From positions 1 through 64,000 of the forward strand of contig NZ_AJKR01000003.1 in assembly GCF_000257665.1 (NCBI RefSeq): 64,000 nucleotides of DNA, given 5' to 3'. Source of the stretch: Candidatus Aquiluna sp. IMCC13023 (GTDB lineage Bacteria > Actinomycetota > Actinomycetes > Actinomycetales > Microbacteriaceae). The first letter of the stretch is position 1. Every line of letters begins with the position of its first letter. The notes under the pieces are model-generated. The model ran no database searches. It was not told where the DNA came from and saw only the letters and a list, made by a program, of their open reading frames with translations. The position numbers were made by a program, and so were the translations under genes. Below, one piece after another: positions 1 to 9,514 of this stretch.

Positions 1-565
1 TGTATCTCTCTATGCGCAATGGATTGCGCTTCCTGCTCCAGCCCCAACACCATACAGCGGACCACTGCCAACCAACTACTCAGATAAAACACCTTCAACT
101 GGAGATGAAGTAATAATCTCTGGACTAAGACTGAACCTAGTAACTTCCCTGACCATTGATGGCATTGATGTTCCAATATCTAATAAGTCTTTAGATAGCT
201 TCACCATCGTGATCCCAGCAGGCATTACATCAGGACTAAAAGACCTAGTGATGACTGGACCAGCTGGAAAACTGAATGCTCAGGGAGCTTTGACTATTCA
301 GCAGATAATTCCAGCAATCATCAATGAAGCTCTAGTGTCATCAAAGCTGAACGCTGGTTCATTCAATGGCTATGTTGCCGTCTATGCCAAGGGCCATAAG
401 GGTAAAACTCTGTCCTGGAAGATTGCAGGAAAGTGGTTCAAGACAACTATTACTTCTGACTATCAGGTGTTCCAGAGAAGAACTGCAGCAGTCGGTTTAG
501 ATGTTAATGTCCACCTCTACATAAATAGTGAAAAGCAGACAACAAAGACAGTTAAAACTAGGTAG
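1..565 (+). CDS. Adhesin-like surface protein, C-terminal part (cut by window edge)
   Basis: The reading frame is open from base 2 to a TAG at 563-565, so this is the 3' end of a gene that starts outside the window. The first residues (SLYAQW) are the typical end of an InlB-type (Listeria-Bacteroides) repeat. A short Pro/Ala linker follows, then a region of about 90 residues I do not recognise. The last ~75 residues start at KLNAGSFNGYVAVYAKGHKG and contain LSWKIAGKWFK and YQVFQRRT. This tail closely matches the tail of the large protein ending at 23535 and is more distantly like the protein ending at 3320. The gene lies just upstream of another adhesin of the same type. Its location outside the cell is inferred from the InlB repeat. 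Function is unknown beyond a likely surface role. Confidence 0.75.
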   Translation, partial: VSLYAQWIALPAPAPTPYSGPLPTNYSDKTPSTGDEVIISGLRLNLVTSLTIDGIDVPISNKSLDSFTIVIPAGITSGLKDLVMTGPAGKLNAQGALTIQQIIPAIINEALVSSKLNAGSFNGYVAVYAKGHKGKTLSWKIAGKWFKTTITSDYQVFQRRTAAVGLDVNVHLYINSEKQTTKTVKTR

Positions 566-1029
566 TTTGCTCAAGCAAAAGCTCAAGCAATTTGGCTGAC
601 ACAAGTGAAACACTTCATGGAATTTTTGAACACAGCATCGCCCACCAAGAAGGCCTGTGAAGGTAGGGGCCTTGTTCTATCGGAGGCCTTTTCGCCCCTA
701 ATTCATGGCCAATTACCCCAGTTTCACCCTAGTGACATAGGAATCGATTCCTCGGAGCTTGGGCGTCTTACTTGTTCTGTGATCTTGTGCGCAATGGGAG
801 TTCATGCTTGGCCGAAGTCTCTCCGGATCATGGCCTCGGCTCCCGGGCTCCGGTAGCTAATCATCTTCTTCGCCCCGCACATGTCAGGATTTCGATTCTG
901 CTTGGTGTTTTTAAGAAGTCCAAGTTAGAGCCTTAAAACGACCTATCAATGCGGTTCACCCCACTAAAACGCCGCCCCCAAAAACGGGTGAGCTATCTTC
1001 AGGAGATTAGTTATCTATTGGGAGATTTA
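566..1029. other. Intergenic stretch without a convincing gene
   Basis: About 460 bases between two adhesin genes. I see no ORF with a believable protein or ribosome site. A weak inverted pair (AAGGCC at 650-655, GGCCTT at 668-673) could be a poor terminator of the upstream gene. The region should also carry the promoter of the next gene, but I cannot place it. Confidence 0.4.
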
Positions 1030-2393
1030 ATGAGATTTTTGCCAGCTCGAGATGCACAAAACCATTCCAGCAAGTGGTCTTCCGCGTTTTCTGAAACAAA
1101 CTACTTGACGACTAAGTCCGTGCGCTCTCGTCTCATTCAAAATCCTCTCTTCAAGAAGAAGCCTCGACACGCGGCGGTCAGCACGAGGTTTCCCAGGAAG
1201 CTTAGCTTGGCCGTTTCGCTGTCAATGGTTGCAGCAGCCCTGGCCGTCCCTCCTGCTTGGGCGACAACAGAATCGATTTACTGCACCACAGGCTTGTTCA
1301 CTGTCACAACTACAACTGCTGACGGGATCACTACCGTTGAAGTTACCGGAAACACCTCCTGCGCCGGGGAGGCAGTAATCCCCAACACTGTCACTTCAAT
1401 TGGCTACCAAGCGTTCCAGGGAGCCACCTCACTAGCCTCAATAACCATCCCAGCCACGGTCACCTCAATCGGCGACTTTGCCTTCTACAACGCCACCGCT
1501 CTAACCTCGGTGACCTTTGAGGCCGGCAGCAACCTCGAAACAATCGGCAACCATGCGTTTCGCGCCACCACCTCACTAGCCTCAATAATCATCCCAGCCA
1601 GTGTCAATGACATCGGCGCAAATTCATTCAACGGCAGCTCAATATCGTCTTTTGACATTCCCAGCGGCGTCGTCAGGATACGGGCATATGCTTTCGCAAA
1701 TACCCCTAACCTGACCTCCGTCACCATTCCAAATACTGTCATCCATCTTGACCAGGCAGCATTCCAAAACTCTGGCCTGACCTCGGTAACCATCCCCAAG
1801 AGTGTCACTGTTATCGGCGTGGCTGCGTTTCAAGAAGCCAGTGATCTAGTGTCCGTATCCTTTGAAGAAGACAGCGAACTGACGCAATTTAACGACCAGG
1901 CTTTCTTCAAAGCCCATTCACTCGTCTCCATAGACATCCCAAACGGGGTAGCAAGGCTAGGTAACCATGTTTTCCACCAGGCATATGCACTTCAATCAGT
2001 AACTTTCCCCAGTAGCATCAGCTATATCGGTGCGGCTGTCTTCAGCGAAAACACCTCAATGACCTCATTTAGTTTCCCAGATGACAGTCCGATAACGGAT
2101 ATTAAGAATCATACTTTCATCGGGGCCACTGCACTGGAATCCATAGTCATTCACAGCGGTGTCACAAGCATTGGTAGCCACTTCGCCAGCGGAGCCACCT
2201 CGCTGGCCTCAGTAACCTTCAAGGGCAATGCGCCAAGTGTCGGTACTGATGCCTTTTCGAATGTTGCAACCGGTGCTTTGGCAAACGTTGGGTCTTCCGC
2301 CACTGGCTATGGCTCCGCGGGTGATACCTGGAACGGTCTGACTATCGCCCTAACACATAGCGTAACCTTCGATGCAAACGGCGGTGCGGAGCG

Positions 2394-2397
<4 letters not shown>
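1030..2397 (+). CDS. BspA-type leucine-rich-repeat surface protein, N-terminal part (frameshifted)
   Basis: I chose the ATG at 1030 because GGAG lies 5 bases upstream; an earlier in-frame ATG at 949 has no ribosome site. From 1030 the product starts with ~60 charged residues, then a hydrophobic export segment ending near PAWA. The rest is a ladder of BspA/LRR_5 repeats with recurring units such as VTSIG..AF...TSL..ITIP, about ten in number. The final residues VTFDANGGAER begin an InlB-type repeat, but the frame stops at TGA 2395-2397. The rest of that repeat continues in another frame in the next ORF, so this looks like one adhesin gene split by a single-base deletion. Such LRR proteins usually bind surfaces or host/particle ligands (family knowledge). 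Expression as a truncated protein is possible. Confidence 0.7.
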
Positions 2398-3320
<923 letters not shown>

Positions 3321-3747
3321 TCCAGCAGAAACCATATGGCGAACCGTGGGTGGGTCGGCCTGGGATTAGTCACCTGTGGCCTGATCACAAGAATCGAGAC
3401 TTTGCTCTGGCAAAATATCAAGCATCCGCGCCTAATTAGGTCGATAGCTTTGGGGCATGAGGATGCCGGCAGTCGCGGCTGCGCTCAGGAGTACACCATC
3501 TCTCAGAGGTCCAAATCTGACTCGTGACGAGAAGGTCAGGAGTCTGCTTCTCATGTATGGGGTCAAAAGGGGTTCCGGGCAGAGTCAGAAACGGGTTTTA
3601 AATGTGGTAAACCCCACTAATCTCTGCGCGCAAAATACATGTCTGTAAGCTAACTAATGATCAGCATTTCCGGAGCTCTTGATTTTCCATAGAAGACTCC
3701 AGGCCAACGGGGCCGGGGAAAAAGCTAGCCTTGAGAGGCCCAAACCC
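3321..3747. other. Intergenic stretch upstream of the response regulator
   Basis: About 430 bases. The ORFs here read as unlikely proteins and lack ribosome sites. The stretch probably holds the promoter of the two-component pair that follows. I cannot identify a clear -35/-10 pair or terminator. Confidence 0.35.
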
Positions 3748-4395
3748 ATGACAACCTTCAAGCGAAGAGTTCTCATTGTTGAAGATGATAATTTCATGGG
3801 TTCACTGATTGCCAGCGCTTTGGCAAATGCCGGGTTCGACACCATGATCGCAACCTCCGCAGTTCATGCGAAGCGCTCAATCCCGGCCTTTGACCCTGAT
3901 GTAGTCACAGTTGACATAGACCTTGGCGAAGGTCCAAACGGAATTGATTTTGTTCGCATGATGGCGCTGACTCATCCTGGAATAAAGCTTGTGATTCTAA
4001 GCACCCTGGCTGACGCTAAAAGTGCTGGACTCGGGGTCTTGGACGTCCCAGGAGGCGTGACTTACTTGAGAAAGTCACTTCTTCATGATGTATCGGAATT
4101 CACCTCAGCGATCGAGTCGGTTATTGGAGACAAGAACCCGGAGATTCGCCAAGACACCCAGGCAGCCGAATCCTTAGAGGCTCTTAGTAAGGTCCAGCGC
4201 GAAATACTTCACATGCTGTCCATGGGTCTATCAAATCGCGAAATTGCCAACCGTCGGGAGGTCAGCCTCTCAAACATCGAACAGCGTTTGACTGAGATCT
4301 ACAAGGCTTTGGGAATAACAAAACGCCAATCAGCTGTGCCAAGGGTGGAAGCCACTCTCAAGTATCTGTCCATTACTGGTTTGGCTAAGCGCTGA
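3748..4395 (+). CDS. NarL/LuxR-type response regulator (first copy)
   Basis: The chosen start is the ATG giving MTTFKRR, with GAGAGG about 10 bases upstream; a longer frame from 3679 adds 23 residues with no family likeness. The receiver domain covers residues ~6-125, with acidic pair E12/D13-D14, predicted phospho-acceptor D56 (in VDIDLG) and the conserved Lys in YLRKS. A LuxR-type helix-turn-helix occupies ~150-205 (LSMGLSNREIANRR…). It should be phosphorylated by the membrane kinase encoded 10 bases downstream and then control transcription; targets are unknown. The gene pair is a paralogue of 15734-18032 with the same order. The many exported proteins nearby are plausible targets by location only. 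Confidence 0.85.
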   Translation: MTTFKRRVLIVEDDNFMGSLIASALANAGFDTMIATSAVHAKRSIPAFDPDVVTVDIDLGEGPNGIDFVRMMALTHPGIKLVILSTLADAKSAGLGVLDVPGGVTYLRKSLLHDVSEFTSAIESVIGDKNPEIRQDTQAAESLEALSKVQREILHMLSMGLSNREIANRREVSLSNIEQRLTEIYKALGITKRQSAVPRVEATLKYLSITGLAKR

Positions 4396-4405
4396 TGGGC
4401 ACCGC

Positions 4406-6106
4406 GTGAACAACACCCTAAAGAGAATTGGCAGCGCGGATGCGATTAATTGGTTTTCCATTTTGTCTCTCTTTTTTGCGAGTTTGCCAGGAGTGCTAGT
4501 TGCAGCCAATAGTTCTAACTCGGATCGCCTAGCAGATGTATTTTTGGCAAGAAGCATTTCATTTATTCCCATAATCGCGCTGCTCGGGATGGTAAAAAAG
4601 CTTTTGGGATCACTTGGTGGCGGCAGGCCCAAGCCGACATTGGTGATACTGGCATTTGTTGTTAGCCCCCTTGTTGGCCATGGTGTGTTTGAGTCTCTCC
4701 TTTTGATTCAGAACCTATCCGAGCCATCATTTCCTTGGCTTCGACTATCGCTGCGCGTTGCGGTCTCCTTTGCAATCCTGTTTCTCGCTGGGCTGCTAGT
4801 CGCTACTGCCAGAGAGCTCAGCCGCCAAAACTATCAAATGAAAGAGGCCGCGGAAGGCTTGCTAGCAATTCGAACCCAGGCTGCCGAAAGAATTGCATTT
4901 CGCAAATCGCAATTACTCGAGGAGGTATTTGCTGAGGTTAAGCTTCGGCTGACATCGCAGAACTCTCCCCGGGCGACGACAGAATCACTTAAGCAACTGC
5001 TTAGCGAAGTTATCCGACCCTTGAGTTATCGACTCGCCCGGGAATCTCCTGGGAACAATGTCAGCACCAATTTGCTCGCAGGCCGCCGCGATCAATGGTC
5101 GGAGCTCTTTAGGGCGACCTTGGGTGGCAACCCTATCCACCCACTCAAGGTAGCCTTTCTCGCACTCGTTATCATGGGCTCGTATTCGCTAGTTTCTGGA
5201 GACTCTCGCGTGGCTTCGAATTTCTTCGCGGCATATGCAGGCTGGGTAATTGCCTCTTGTGTCTTTAGGCTGTTATGGGCAAAACTTCCGGCCCAAGTAG
5301 CGACGGGTGGAAGGGCAGTTTTATTTGTTTTGGGCATCGCTGCAGTCACATTAGTGTCGATAGCGCTCGTGCTCTATCCGAGTGGATCGGTGCCTGCACC
5401 TCTGTTCGCTGCATGGCTAATTCTGAATATTTTCATTTTTCTCGCTGTGGGCTTGGTTCATTGTGCCATTGTGACTCTCAGGGAAACATCGTCCTCTCTG
5501 GCTGAAACACTTGACGAACTTAGGCGTGAGGTGATCTCTCTAAACAATGGCTTGCGAGTAATGCAAAAATCGATGGCAAGGGTTCTTCACGGCACAGTGC
5601 AGCAGGAAATAACCTTGGCAATCAAACGGCTGCAAGAATCGAGTAATCTCGAAGAGGGGCGTCGGGTCGCGCGAGAGAGCCAAGGGCGAATCAGTAAGTC
5701 CCTCACGCAACTTACGCAGCCGGGTATCGACACCGTCAATCTCTCAAATTCACTCAGGGCTTTCGCGGAACTCTGGGAGGGGTCGGTCGCCATAGTGCTA
5801 AATCTAGGTAAGAGCGATTTAAAAATCATTGGAAATCGACCCAGTCTTTCGCTTGTTCTTGACGAGCTCGCTAAGGAGGGTTGTCGGAATGCAATCGTGC
5901 ATGGGTCGCCGGCGAAAATTGTCATAACTGTCTCGGTTGATTTAGACAATCGCCTAGTCGAAATAGTGATCGAGAATGACGGTAAAGCCCTTGAGCCTGG
6001 CGTTGAGAACGGCCTTGGATCTCAGATTTTCGATGATTTGACAATGCGCTGGTCGAGAACTCAAGTAGGTCCGCTCGTGCGACTAGAGGCTAAGGTCCCG
6101 CTCTAA
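4406..6106 (+). CDS. Membrane sensor histidine kinase of the HisKA_3/NarX-like type (first copy)
   Basis: Starts at GTG 4406, 10 bases after the response regulator. The 566-residue product has two groups of hydrophobic segments (about residues 15-135 and 245-360), separated by a charged, probably coiled-coil region that contains no recognised sensor domain. The dimerisation/phosphoacceptor region is near H395 (RVLHGTVQQ), where Gly replaces the Asp usual in the HisKA_3 'HD' motif. The ATP-binding domain has the N box around N495 (CRNAIVHG) and a G1 box with the Asp as IENDG (D525) rather than DNG, and ends with a short GLGSQ. It is expected to phosphorylate the regulator encoded upstream. Altered boxes may mean weak kinase activity or mainly phosphatase activity. 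The signal is unknown. Confidence 0.8.
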   Translation: MNNTLKRIGSADAINWFSILSLFFASLPGVLVAANSSNSDRLADVFLARSISFIPIIALLGMVKKLLGSLGGGRPKPTLVILAFVVSPLVGHGVFESLLLIQNLSEPSFPWLRLSLRVAVSFAILFLAGLLVATARELSRQNYQMKEAAEGLLAIRTQAAERIAFRKSQLLEEVFAEVKLRLTSQNSPRATTESLKQLLSEVIRPLSYRLARESPGNNVSTNLLAGRRDQWSELFRATLGGNPIHPLKVAFLALVIMGSYSLVSGDSRVASNFFAAYAGWVIASCVFRLLWAKLPAQVATGGRAVLFVLGIAAVTLVSIALVLYPSGSVPAPLFAAWLILNIFIFLAVGLVHCAIVTLRETSSSLAETLDELRREVISLNNGLRVMQKSMARVLHGTVQQEITLAIKRLQESSNLEEGRRVARESQGRISKSLTQLTQPGIDTVNLSNSLRAFAELWEGSVAIVLNLGKSDLKIIGNRPSLSLVLDELAKEGCRNAIVHGSPAKIVITVSVDLDNRLVEIVIENDGKALEPGVENGLGSQIFDDLTMRWSRTQVGPLVRLEAKVPL

Positions 6107-6255
6107 AGCATCTTCTGCTTAGAGCGCCTGTCACAAGCAGCCACAGTCCATTACAAGTTGCGCAGCTCACACCTAGAAACCCCAAGAAATGGGCTGACAA
6201 CGCATTGTTTTCAGGGGCCTGAATCTACCTCTTAGGCAGAAGGCCTACGAACTAC

Positions 6256-6427
6256 ATGTTCCCCCAGATGTTCCCCCACTAAAGCACTATCCGCTGATGT
6301 TCGCCTGTGTTCGCTGATGTTCGCATCCCTGAACTAGCTCTATTTCCGAACAGCCACGAACACTCACGAACAACCTGCACTTAACTGGGGGACAAGGGGT
6401 CGCGGGTTCAAATCCCGCCAGCCCGAC
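6256..6427 (+). repeat. Long direct repeat, copy 1, with phased TGTTC / GAACA boxes
   Basis: The segment is similar to 9233-9384. It contains direct TGTTC boxes at 6257, 6269, 6298, 6308 and 6318 (the last three exactly 10 bases apart). GAACA boxes, the same motif inverted, lie at 6348, 6358 and 6368, also 10 bases apart, just before the tRNA fragment. This layout resembles arm-type binding sites of a tyrosine-recombinase attachment site (inference). Confidence 0.65.
6383..6427 (+). repeat. tRNA-Pro(GGG) 3'-half fragment, copy 1 (att-like)
   Basis: The sequence from CTGGGGG (an anticodon loop reading GGG) through ACAAG, the T-arm GCGGGTTCAAATCCCGC and the acceptor strand CAGCCCGAC matches the 3' half of a tRNA-Pro. 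The 5' half is absent. The anticodon-to-3'-end block is the classic core of tRNA-borne attachment sites. Similar copies are at 9340, 11933 and 19485. Confidence 0.75.
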
Positions 6428-6443
6428 GGGGTCTGAGGCATAT

Positions 6444-6461
6444 TGGGGGCAATCACCCCCT
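6444..6461 (+). terminator. GGGGG/CCCCC hairpin after the tRNA fragment
   Basis: TGGGGG (6444-6449) pairs with CCCCCT (6456-6461) around the loop CAATCA. A similar GGGGG-CTT-CCCCC hairpin follows copy 3 of the tRNA fragment at 11993-12005, suggesting it is the original tRNA terminator carried with the fragment. There is no clear T-run. Confidence 0.45.
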
Positions 6462-6519
6462 AAATAACCCCCTGAGTTAATTGGGGTAGGGTTACCTTAA
6501 CTTAAATGATGGGAACCCC

Positions 6520-7614
6520 ATGAGAACTAGGTCCTTGAGACTGACTTACATCTCTGCACTAGCTGCTGGGCTTCTATTGCTTACCTCATGCGCGACTGTT
6601 AGCGATGAGCCCGCTGCAGACTTAGCTCTTCCTTCGCCAACTGCGGAGGAAATGGCTGCCATTGAGGAAGAAGTCTCTTCCAAGCCCGGGTTTGCAGAGG
6701 TGCTCGACTGTCCAAAATCTCCGATCCCAGAAAGCCAACTGAGCCTGGTTAACTTTTCGGATTATCCAGACGATGAAATCGTAAATTGCTTTAATTTTGC
6801 GGCGAATAAAATTGCCGAGATGCAAACTGACGTAATGATGATTATGTACCCAGTGGGGCCATTTCTTTCCGGTGAGGTGAAGAATAATGATACCGATTAC
6901 CGGGGTCCTGGTTTTGAGCCGGTACTGACAGCGGACCAAAGGGACTCGATGGCCAGCTCGCTGGAGAGCTATTTAGAACCTGCTTGCGGCGGGGAATTTG
7001 CGACATACCAGGCTCGCCAAGTATCACGCTTTGCCGAACTGGGCGGAGGGCAGCAGGTGGCTGGTGGTGGTGGTGGTTCGGATGAGTGTGCGAAGAAGCG
7101 ATGGATGATTTTGAGCATTGATCCCGACAGAGCAGGCCCTTCCAAAGAGCTAGTTACCACTTTTTTTCACGAGGTGTTCCACACAGTTCAAGCCAGTCCC
7201 GGACCCAGCTGTAATTATTCCGGCGCACCAGAAGATGATCAGTTTTGGATTCATGAGGCTGGTGCATCGTTCTTCGGACTGGAGATGGCGGCTGAACTTG
7301 CGGACTTGGATTCCGACGTGGTGTGGGATGACCACATGAGCTTTGTTTCCAATTTGCTGGGGAACCAAGAAATTAGCTCTAAGTTTGAGGACCCCGGCAT
7401 CGCCGAAAAGGGCTCTATAGCGTTGCGGTTGCTCGCTGAGCGAGGGCAGCTAGCAACCTCCGAGGTAATGGACGGGTCTTTGTATCAGAACTGCGGAGGA
7501 CAACCAGAGGCCTTTAGTCCGCAAAACATTCAGGTTGCGAAAGATTATTGGTTCGATTACTCAGAAGTCAGTGAGGGTGTTTTTAGGTTTTCCGAAACCG
7601 CACTTGCTCAGTAG
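6520..7614 (+). CDS. Lipoprotein with HExxH...E zincin-like motif (protein A)
   Basis: ATG 6520 gives an export signal with lipobox LTSC near residue 24, so the protein should be lipid-anchored on the outer face of the membrane. A zinc-peptidase-type motif HEVFH lies at residues 217-221 and a second conserved Glu in WIHEAGASF at 246, 24 residues later, as in gluzincins. A region around MMIMYPVG resembles MGMIWPIG in the proteins at 13039 and 14567. I infer a metallopeptidase or peptidase-like fold; substrate unknown. It lies directly after an att-like junction and is convergent with the next gene. A 12-base motif GGTTACCTTAAC at 6490-6501, just before the start, recurs with one change upstream of 13039. 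Confidence 0.75.
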   Translation: MRTRSLRLTYISALAAGLLLLTSCATVSDEPAADLALPSPTAEEMAAIEEEVSSKPGFAEVLDCPKSPIPESQLSLVNFSDYPDDEIVNCFNFAANKIAEMQTDVMMIMYPVGPFLSGEVKNNDTDYRGPGFEPVLTADQRDSMASSLESYLEPACGGEFATYQARQVSRFAELGGGQQVAGGGGGSDECAKKRWMILSIDPDRAGPSKELVTTFFHEVFHTVQASPGPSCNYSGAPEDDQFWIHEAGASFFGLEMAAELADLDSDVVWDDHMSFVSNLLGNQEISSKFEDPGIAEKGSIALRLLAERGQLATSEVMDGSLYQNCGGQPEAFSPQNIQVAKDYWFDYSEVSEGVFRFSETALAQ

Positions 7615-7648
7615 CATCCGCGGCCCTGACTGGTCGAGGCCCCTCAAG

Positions 7649-9067
7649 TTAGGTGAGTGCTTCTAGTTGCTTCTCCGGAGACAGCTTGAGGAAAACATCA
7701 AATTCCTCATAAAAGGCGTCTATGTCTCTTCCGAAGACATCCGCGAACGCTTTGTAGAAACCATCAGTTTTATTGGCCTCGTAGAAGTCAAAAAAGATCG
7801 CCTCATCCGAAGTTATATCGGCCAAGAACGCCATGGCCAGGTAACCCATTCCATACTGAAGAAACCCAATGCACAATTCGCTCTGACAGTAACTCTTAGT
7901 TCTGGCGGTGGCAGCTTCCGTCTCGATGTCCATCAGGCGCAAGCTCGGCCAAGTTTCCAAGCCACGTTGCACATCACCAATGAATTCACGTGTCATGTCC
8001 AGTCGAATGTTCGGATCCCACCCTTCCTGTTGAGTTAGAAAGACAGCAAAATACTCTGCCGCTCCCTCCTCAAACCATCGAGGCATTGGAAAGCCTCCCT
8101 CGTAATGCGGCCTGTAGATCTGCTGGGATCCTTGGTAAACATGAAAATATTCGTGAGCAGTCACCTTTTGCAGGCCGATTAGCTCCTCGGGATGCTTCAG
8201 GGAACAAAATTCGTTTTGCTCGTTGGCGCAAGGGTTGTTTACGAAATAGAAAACTGGATCGTCTAAGTACCAGGCGGCTCCGGCGAATGCGTTGCCACCG
8301 GGATAGATTGCTGACATTTCTCGCATTGATTCGCCTTGATCTTGCGCACACTGTTCGAAACTGATGTCGGGGTTGCCCCAAGAGCAGAAGTCTTTGATCA
8401 TCGGCTCAACCACTTCGGGGTCATTGCCGACTGTATAAAACTTGAGTGGACCGTAATTTCCTAAGTAATCTGTGGCAGCCTGCAAGGACTCCGAGGTCGC
8501 ATCAAGAATGTCCTGCGGAACATCGGGTGTGGCCAGCATCTGTATGGGACTGGTCTGGGTCCGGTCCCAACCGACGGATTGGAGCCTTTTCGCATTCTCC
8601 TTGGCTGTTTCAGACACCGGGCCCATGAACCTCTCAGGGGTTAGATGCTCTATCCCGAAAAAATCCAGTTCGTAGACGCATTCTTCAAATGGTAAGCGAG
8701 CCAATCGGTTTTCCTCGGTTAGGAGTAGCGGGTAATTGTCCATACATTCCTGGCTAGCTTCCATCGACCAAGAAAAACAAGTGTCCGCATCAGATGGGCA
8801 CATCTCGTATGGCAAACTCGCCGCACTCTCAGTAGAAAATTCAGCGTTTAGGTCCTCATTCGAACTTTCCTCGTTCACGTCCTCATTCGATCTACCCTGA
8901 CTCACGGTTGCGCAGGAAGTAAGAAACAGAGCCCCAGCAACCAGCAATGAGATTGCAGTAAATACTGGTCGTTTAGTCGGCAATGATGTCCATTCGTAGG
9001 AGATAAGGTAACCATACTCCTTTGGGAAGAACCGGCCTGTGTCTCTCCGCCTGCCAGGACTGCGCAA
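7649..9067 (-). CDS. Lipoprotein with HExxH...E zincin-like motif (protein B)
   Basis: On the minus strand. The longest frame starts at ATG 9067, but the lipoprotein signal (…LLVAGALFLTSC) lies ~45 residues in, so an internal TTG at 8983 may be the true start; neither has a good ribosome site. The motif HEYFH is at residues 305-309 (long numbering), with Glu 334 in WFEEGAAEYF, 24 residues after the second His. Several Cys residues before the motif could form disulfides. It is convergent with protein A and lies in the same 3-kb unit between two similar att-like repeats. A role as surface metallopeptidase is inferred from the motif only. Confidence 0.7.
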   Translation of the reverse strand: MRSPGRRRDTGRFFPKEYGYLISYEWTSLPTKRPVFTAISLLVAGALFLTSCATVSQGRSNEDVNEESSNEDLNAEFSTESAASLPYEMCPSDADTCFSWSMEASQECMDNYPLLLTEENRLARLPFEECVYELDFFGIEHLTPERFMGPVSETAKENAKRLQSVGWDRTQTSPIQMLATPDVPQDILDATSESLQAATDYLGNYGPLKFYTVGNDPEVVEPMIKDFCSWGNPDISFEQCAQDQGESMREMSAIYPGGNAFAGAAWYLDDPVFYFVNNPCANEQNEFCSLKHPEELIGLQKVTAHEYFHVYQGSQQIYRPHYEGGFPMPRWFEEGAAEYFAVFLTQQEGWDPNIRLDMTREFIGDVQRGLETWPSLRLMDIETEAATARTKSYCQSELCIGFLQYGMGYLAMAFLADITSDEAIFFDFYEANKTDGFYKAFADVFGRDIDAFYEEFDVFLKLSPEKQLEALT

Positions 9068-9209
9068 TTAATTGCCAACCTGAGCCAGTGGGCATCGCCA
9101 CGCCGTCGCATTCAGCGTTTACAACTCTGTCTCTGGAATTTTTGACATGGGCCGAGGTGATGCCCTCGAAATACGAGTCCTACTAGCGATGCATGCCAGT
9201 AACGGCAGT

Positions 9210-9237
9210 AACATCTTCACGCGGGCGTGAAGATGTT
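9210..9237. repeat. 13-bp perfect inverted repeat
   Basis: AACATCTTCACGC (9210-9222) and its exact reverse complement (9225-9237) are separated by GG. Its right arm runs directly into the first TGTTC box of the long repeat. It could be a recombinase core or operator, or a factor-independent hairpin without a T-run. Confidence 0.6.
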
Positions 9238-9384
9238 CCCCCAGATGTTCCCCCACTAGAGCACTATTCGCTGATGTTCGCAGTCCCGAATTGGCGCGAT
9301 TTCCTAATAGCCACGAACACTCACGAACAACCTGCACTTACCTGGGGGAGAGGGGGTCGCGGGTTCAAATCCCGCCAGCCCGAA
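9233..9384 (+). repeat. Long direct repeat, copy 2, with tRNA-Pro fragment
   Basis: Shares with 6256-6427 the ATGTTCCCCCAGATGTTCCC start, the CCACGAACACTCACGAACAA block and the tRNA piece. TGTTC boxes are at 9234, 9246 and 9275; GAACA boxes at 9315 and 9325. It has fewer boxes than copy 1. The tRNA-Pro(GGG) 3' fragment occupies 9340-9383 with a small change after the anticodon loop (GAGAGG for GACAAG). Copies 1 and 2 bracket a ~3-kb unit with proteins A and B. Confidence 0.65.
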
Positions 9385-9514
9385 GGTATTTTGAGCGGGT
9401 TGCTGTAAATGTCCCCACACTTCAGCACCAACGGCTGATCTGAGATGGCATGCGTGAATTGTGAGTTCTGGAAAAGCGGTACCCTAGAGAAATAATGGGG
9501 AAATTGGGTCGCAA

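Larger units (their letters stand above)
6107..6519. other. Non-coding junction: phased-box repeat, tRNA-Pro fragment and hairpins
   Basis: This 413-base gap has no gene but much structure: copy 1 of a long repeat (6256-6427) that includes a tRNA-Pro 3' fragment, then hairpins at 6445-6460 and 6467-6487, and the leader of the lipoprotein gene. It looks like the remains of an integration junction. Confidence 0.6.
9068..9514. other. Non-coding junction: palindrome, phased-box repeat, tRNA-Pro fragment
   Basis: This 447-base gap holds a 13-bp perfect palindrome (9210-9237), copy 2 of the long repeat (9233-9384) with its tRNA-Pro fragment, and about 130 bases leading into the next gene. ORFs in it cross the repeat and are not credible. 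Confidence 0.6.

Noticed and set aside
605-856. 83-residue ORF after the first adhesin
   Set aside because: No ribosome site, random-looking sequence and overlap with terminator-like DNA.
3336-3648. Two short + strand ORFs before the response regulator
   Set aside because: Poor starts and protein-unlike composition; they overlap each other in different frames.
6383-6427. A complete tRNA-Pro gene
   Set aside because: Only the anticodon loop onward matches; D-arm and 5' acceptor strand are absent in all four copies.
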